A stretch of 7,745 nt of DNA from Alphaproteobacteria bacterium (GTDB lineage Bacteria > Pseudomonadota > Alphaproteobacteria > Rickettsiales > UBA3002): assembly GCA_021732545.1 (NCBI GenBank), contig JAKFUW010000273.1, positions 1 to 7,745 on the forward strand, read 5' to 3'. Within the stretch, counting starts at the first letter, position 1; each line of letters opens with the position of its first letter. A program made the position numbers and the translations under genes. Of this stretch, positions 7,028 to 7,745 are shown in pieces. The notes beneath the pieces were generated by a model that saw nothing but the letters and a program-made list of their open reading frames with translations, did no database searches and was not told the origin of the DNA.

Positions 7028-7032
7028 ATGTT

Positions 7033-7653
7033 ATGTTTACCCTTTATGCTAAAAACGGAACCTGCTCGATGGCCGTTCATGTGCTGTTGAACGAATTAAA
7101 TCAACCCGTTACCATGATCCCTCATACGGTAGGTGATAAGGTGAATCCTGAATTGCTGAAGATAAACCCGCGTGGTCAGGTGCCTGTACTTAAAAAAGAT
7201 GATATGCTGATGCGCGAAGGCGGTGCTATGCTCACATGGCTATGCGATGAATATAACAGCCCGCTTCTGCCTCGCAAAGGCGCTGAGCGCGCCAATGTGC
7301 TGCAATGGCTGATGTTTGCCAATGCCACGCTTCATCCTGCTTATGCGCGTGCGTTTTTTGTAATGCGCAATGCACAGGCCGATAAAGACGCGATGCTAAA
7401 AACAGCAGTTGAGGCCATTCAAATCATGTGGAACGAAGTGGAAGAACAGCTGCAAAAAACTGATTATGTGTGTGGTAAGGAATGTTGCGTTGCCGATATT
7501 TTGCTGACCGTGATTGCCAACTGGTCGCAATATATCCCGATGCCAATTAGCTATGGTGCCAAAACCAAAGCGATGTTCTCGCGCGTAATCGCTCGCCCAT
7601 CCTACCAAAAAGCGATTGAAGTGGAGCAGGTGGAATACAAAGCCGCTGCATAA
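7033..7653 (+). CDS. Glutathione S-transferase family protein
   Basis: This is a soluble cytoplasmic protein of the GST fold, which usually conjugates or reduces substrates with glutathione; the substrate here is unknown. At 206 residues it is normal for bacterial members. The N-terminal thioredoxin-like domain begins FTLYAKNGTCSMAVHVLL; Cys11 aligns with the catalytic cysteine of beta-class bacterial GSTs. NPRGQVPVL (45-53) contains the cis-proline (Pro51) that contacts glutathione. The usual Glu-Ser of the glutathione site is Glu62-Gly63 here (REGGAML), a departure that may weaken binding. The helical C-terminal domain runs from about 85 and includes VCGKECCVADILLTVIANW, matching the GST signature G-x-x-x-x-x-AD. 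A strong terminator follows, so transcription ends here. Confidence 0.92.
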   Translation: MFTLYAKNGTCSMAVHVLLNELNQPVTMIPHTVGDKVNPELLKINPRGQVPVLKKDDMLMREGGAMLTWLCDEYNSPLLPRKGAERANVLQWLMFANATLHPAYARAFFVMRNAQADKDAMLKTAVEAIQIMWNEVEEQLQKTDYVCGKECCVADILLTVIANWSQYIPMPISYGAKTKAMFSRVIARPSYQKAIEVEQVEYKAAA

Positions 7654-7675
7654 GTTTGGTTTGGTTTTTTTAGAG

Positions 7676-7706
7676 AAAGGGGAGGGCACACGCCTTCCCC
7701 TTTTTT
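7676..7706 (+). terminator. Rho-independent terminator after the GST-like gene
   Basis: GGGGAGGGC (7679-7687) pairs with GCCTTCCCC (7692-7700) in a 9-bp stem with one G-T pair and loop ACAC. AAA before and six T after extend the stem and form the U-tract. It starts 22 bases after the stop codon. On the other strand the AAA side would also give a T-tract (TTT), so weak bidirectional action is possible. Confidence 0.92.
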
Positions 7707-7725
7707 ATTCATCAAACTGTCACAC
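7701..7725. promoter_or_regulatory. PhoB-box-like sequence, direct repeat copy 2
   Basis: It matches 6641-6665 at 24 of 25 bases, including CATCAAACTGTCACAC. It begins in the T-tract of the GST terminator and so probably belongs to the promoter of a gene beyond the window's right end. The following 20 bases show no start codon with a ribosome-binding site. Confidence 0.4.
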
Positions 7726-7745
7726 GTTAGGTCAGCACACTGTGT

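Overview
The window looks like ordinary housekeeping chromosome from an alphaproteobacterium of moderate GC content, with an unusual number of small palindromic and short-period repeats packed into almost every gap. The class assignment is an inference. It rests on ftsK followed directly by lolA, a DUF1150-like small protein (a family I know from Alphaproteobacteria), an exact TTAA-N7-TTAA (CtrA-type) site, and the sequence style of the SRP RNA. I cannot name the genus.

Left part, minus strand (about 3115 down to 75): a sigma70-type promoter, the 4.5S/SRP RNA gene (ffs), then dnaX, ybaB/ebfC and recR in the widely conserved dnaX-ybaB-recR order. DnaX is the clamp-loader subunit of DNA polymerase III. 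YbaB is a small nucleoid-associated DNA-binding protein. RecR is a recombination-mediator protein. The genes probably form one transcription unit, but the gaps hold repeats: heptamer arrays before dnaX, a 31-bp palindromic element that supplies the dnaX stop codon, and inverted octamer arrays between ybaB and recR.

Right part, plus strand (3334 to 7653): ftsK (septal DNA translocase), lolA (periplasmic lipoprotein carrier), a 71-residue DUF1150-like protein, and a glutathione S-transferase-like protein with a clear Rho-independent terminator. Between ftsK and lolA lies a 123-bp near-perfect inverted repeat, followed by a TTGCGAG...GCAA repeat. Both are read through by the lolA frame, and the second encodes the Arg-rich start of the LolA signal peptide, so the lolA start is uncertain. 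After lolA, one palindromic repeat family appears to be inserted in the loop of another.

A 25-bp near-identical direct repeat resembling a PhoB box lies upstream of the DUF1150-like gene and again at the right end of the window. I found no new defence system, mobile gene or CRISPR array. The interesting content is the repeat ecology and its intrusion into gene ends and starts.
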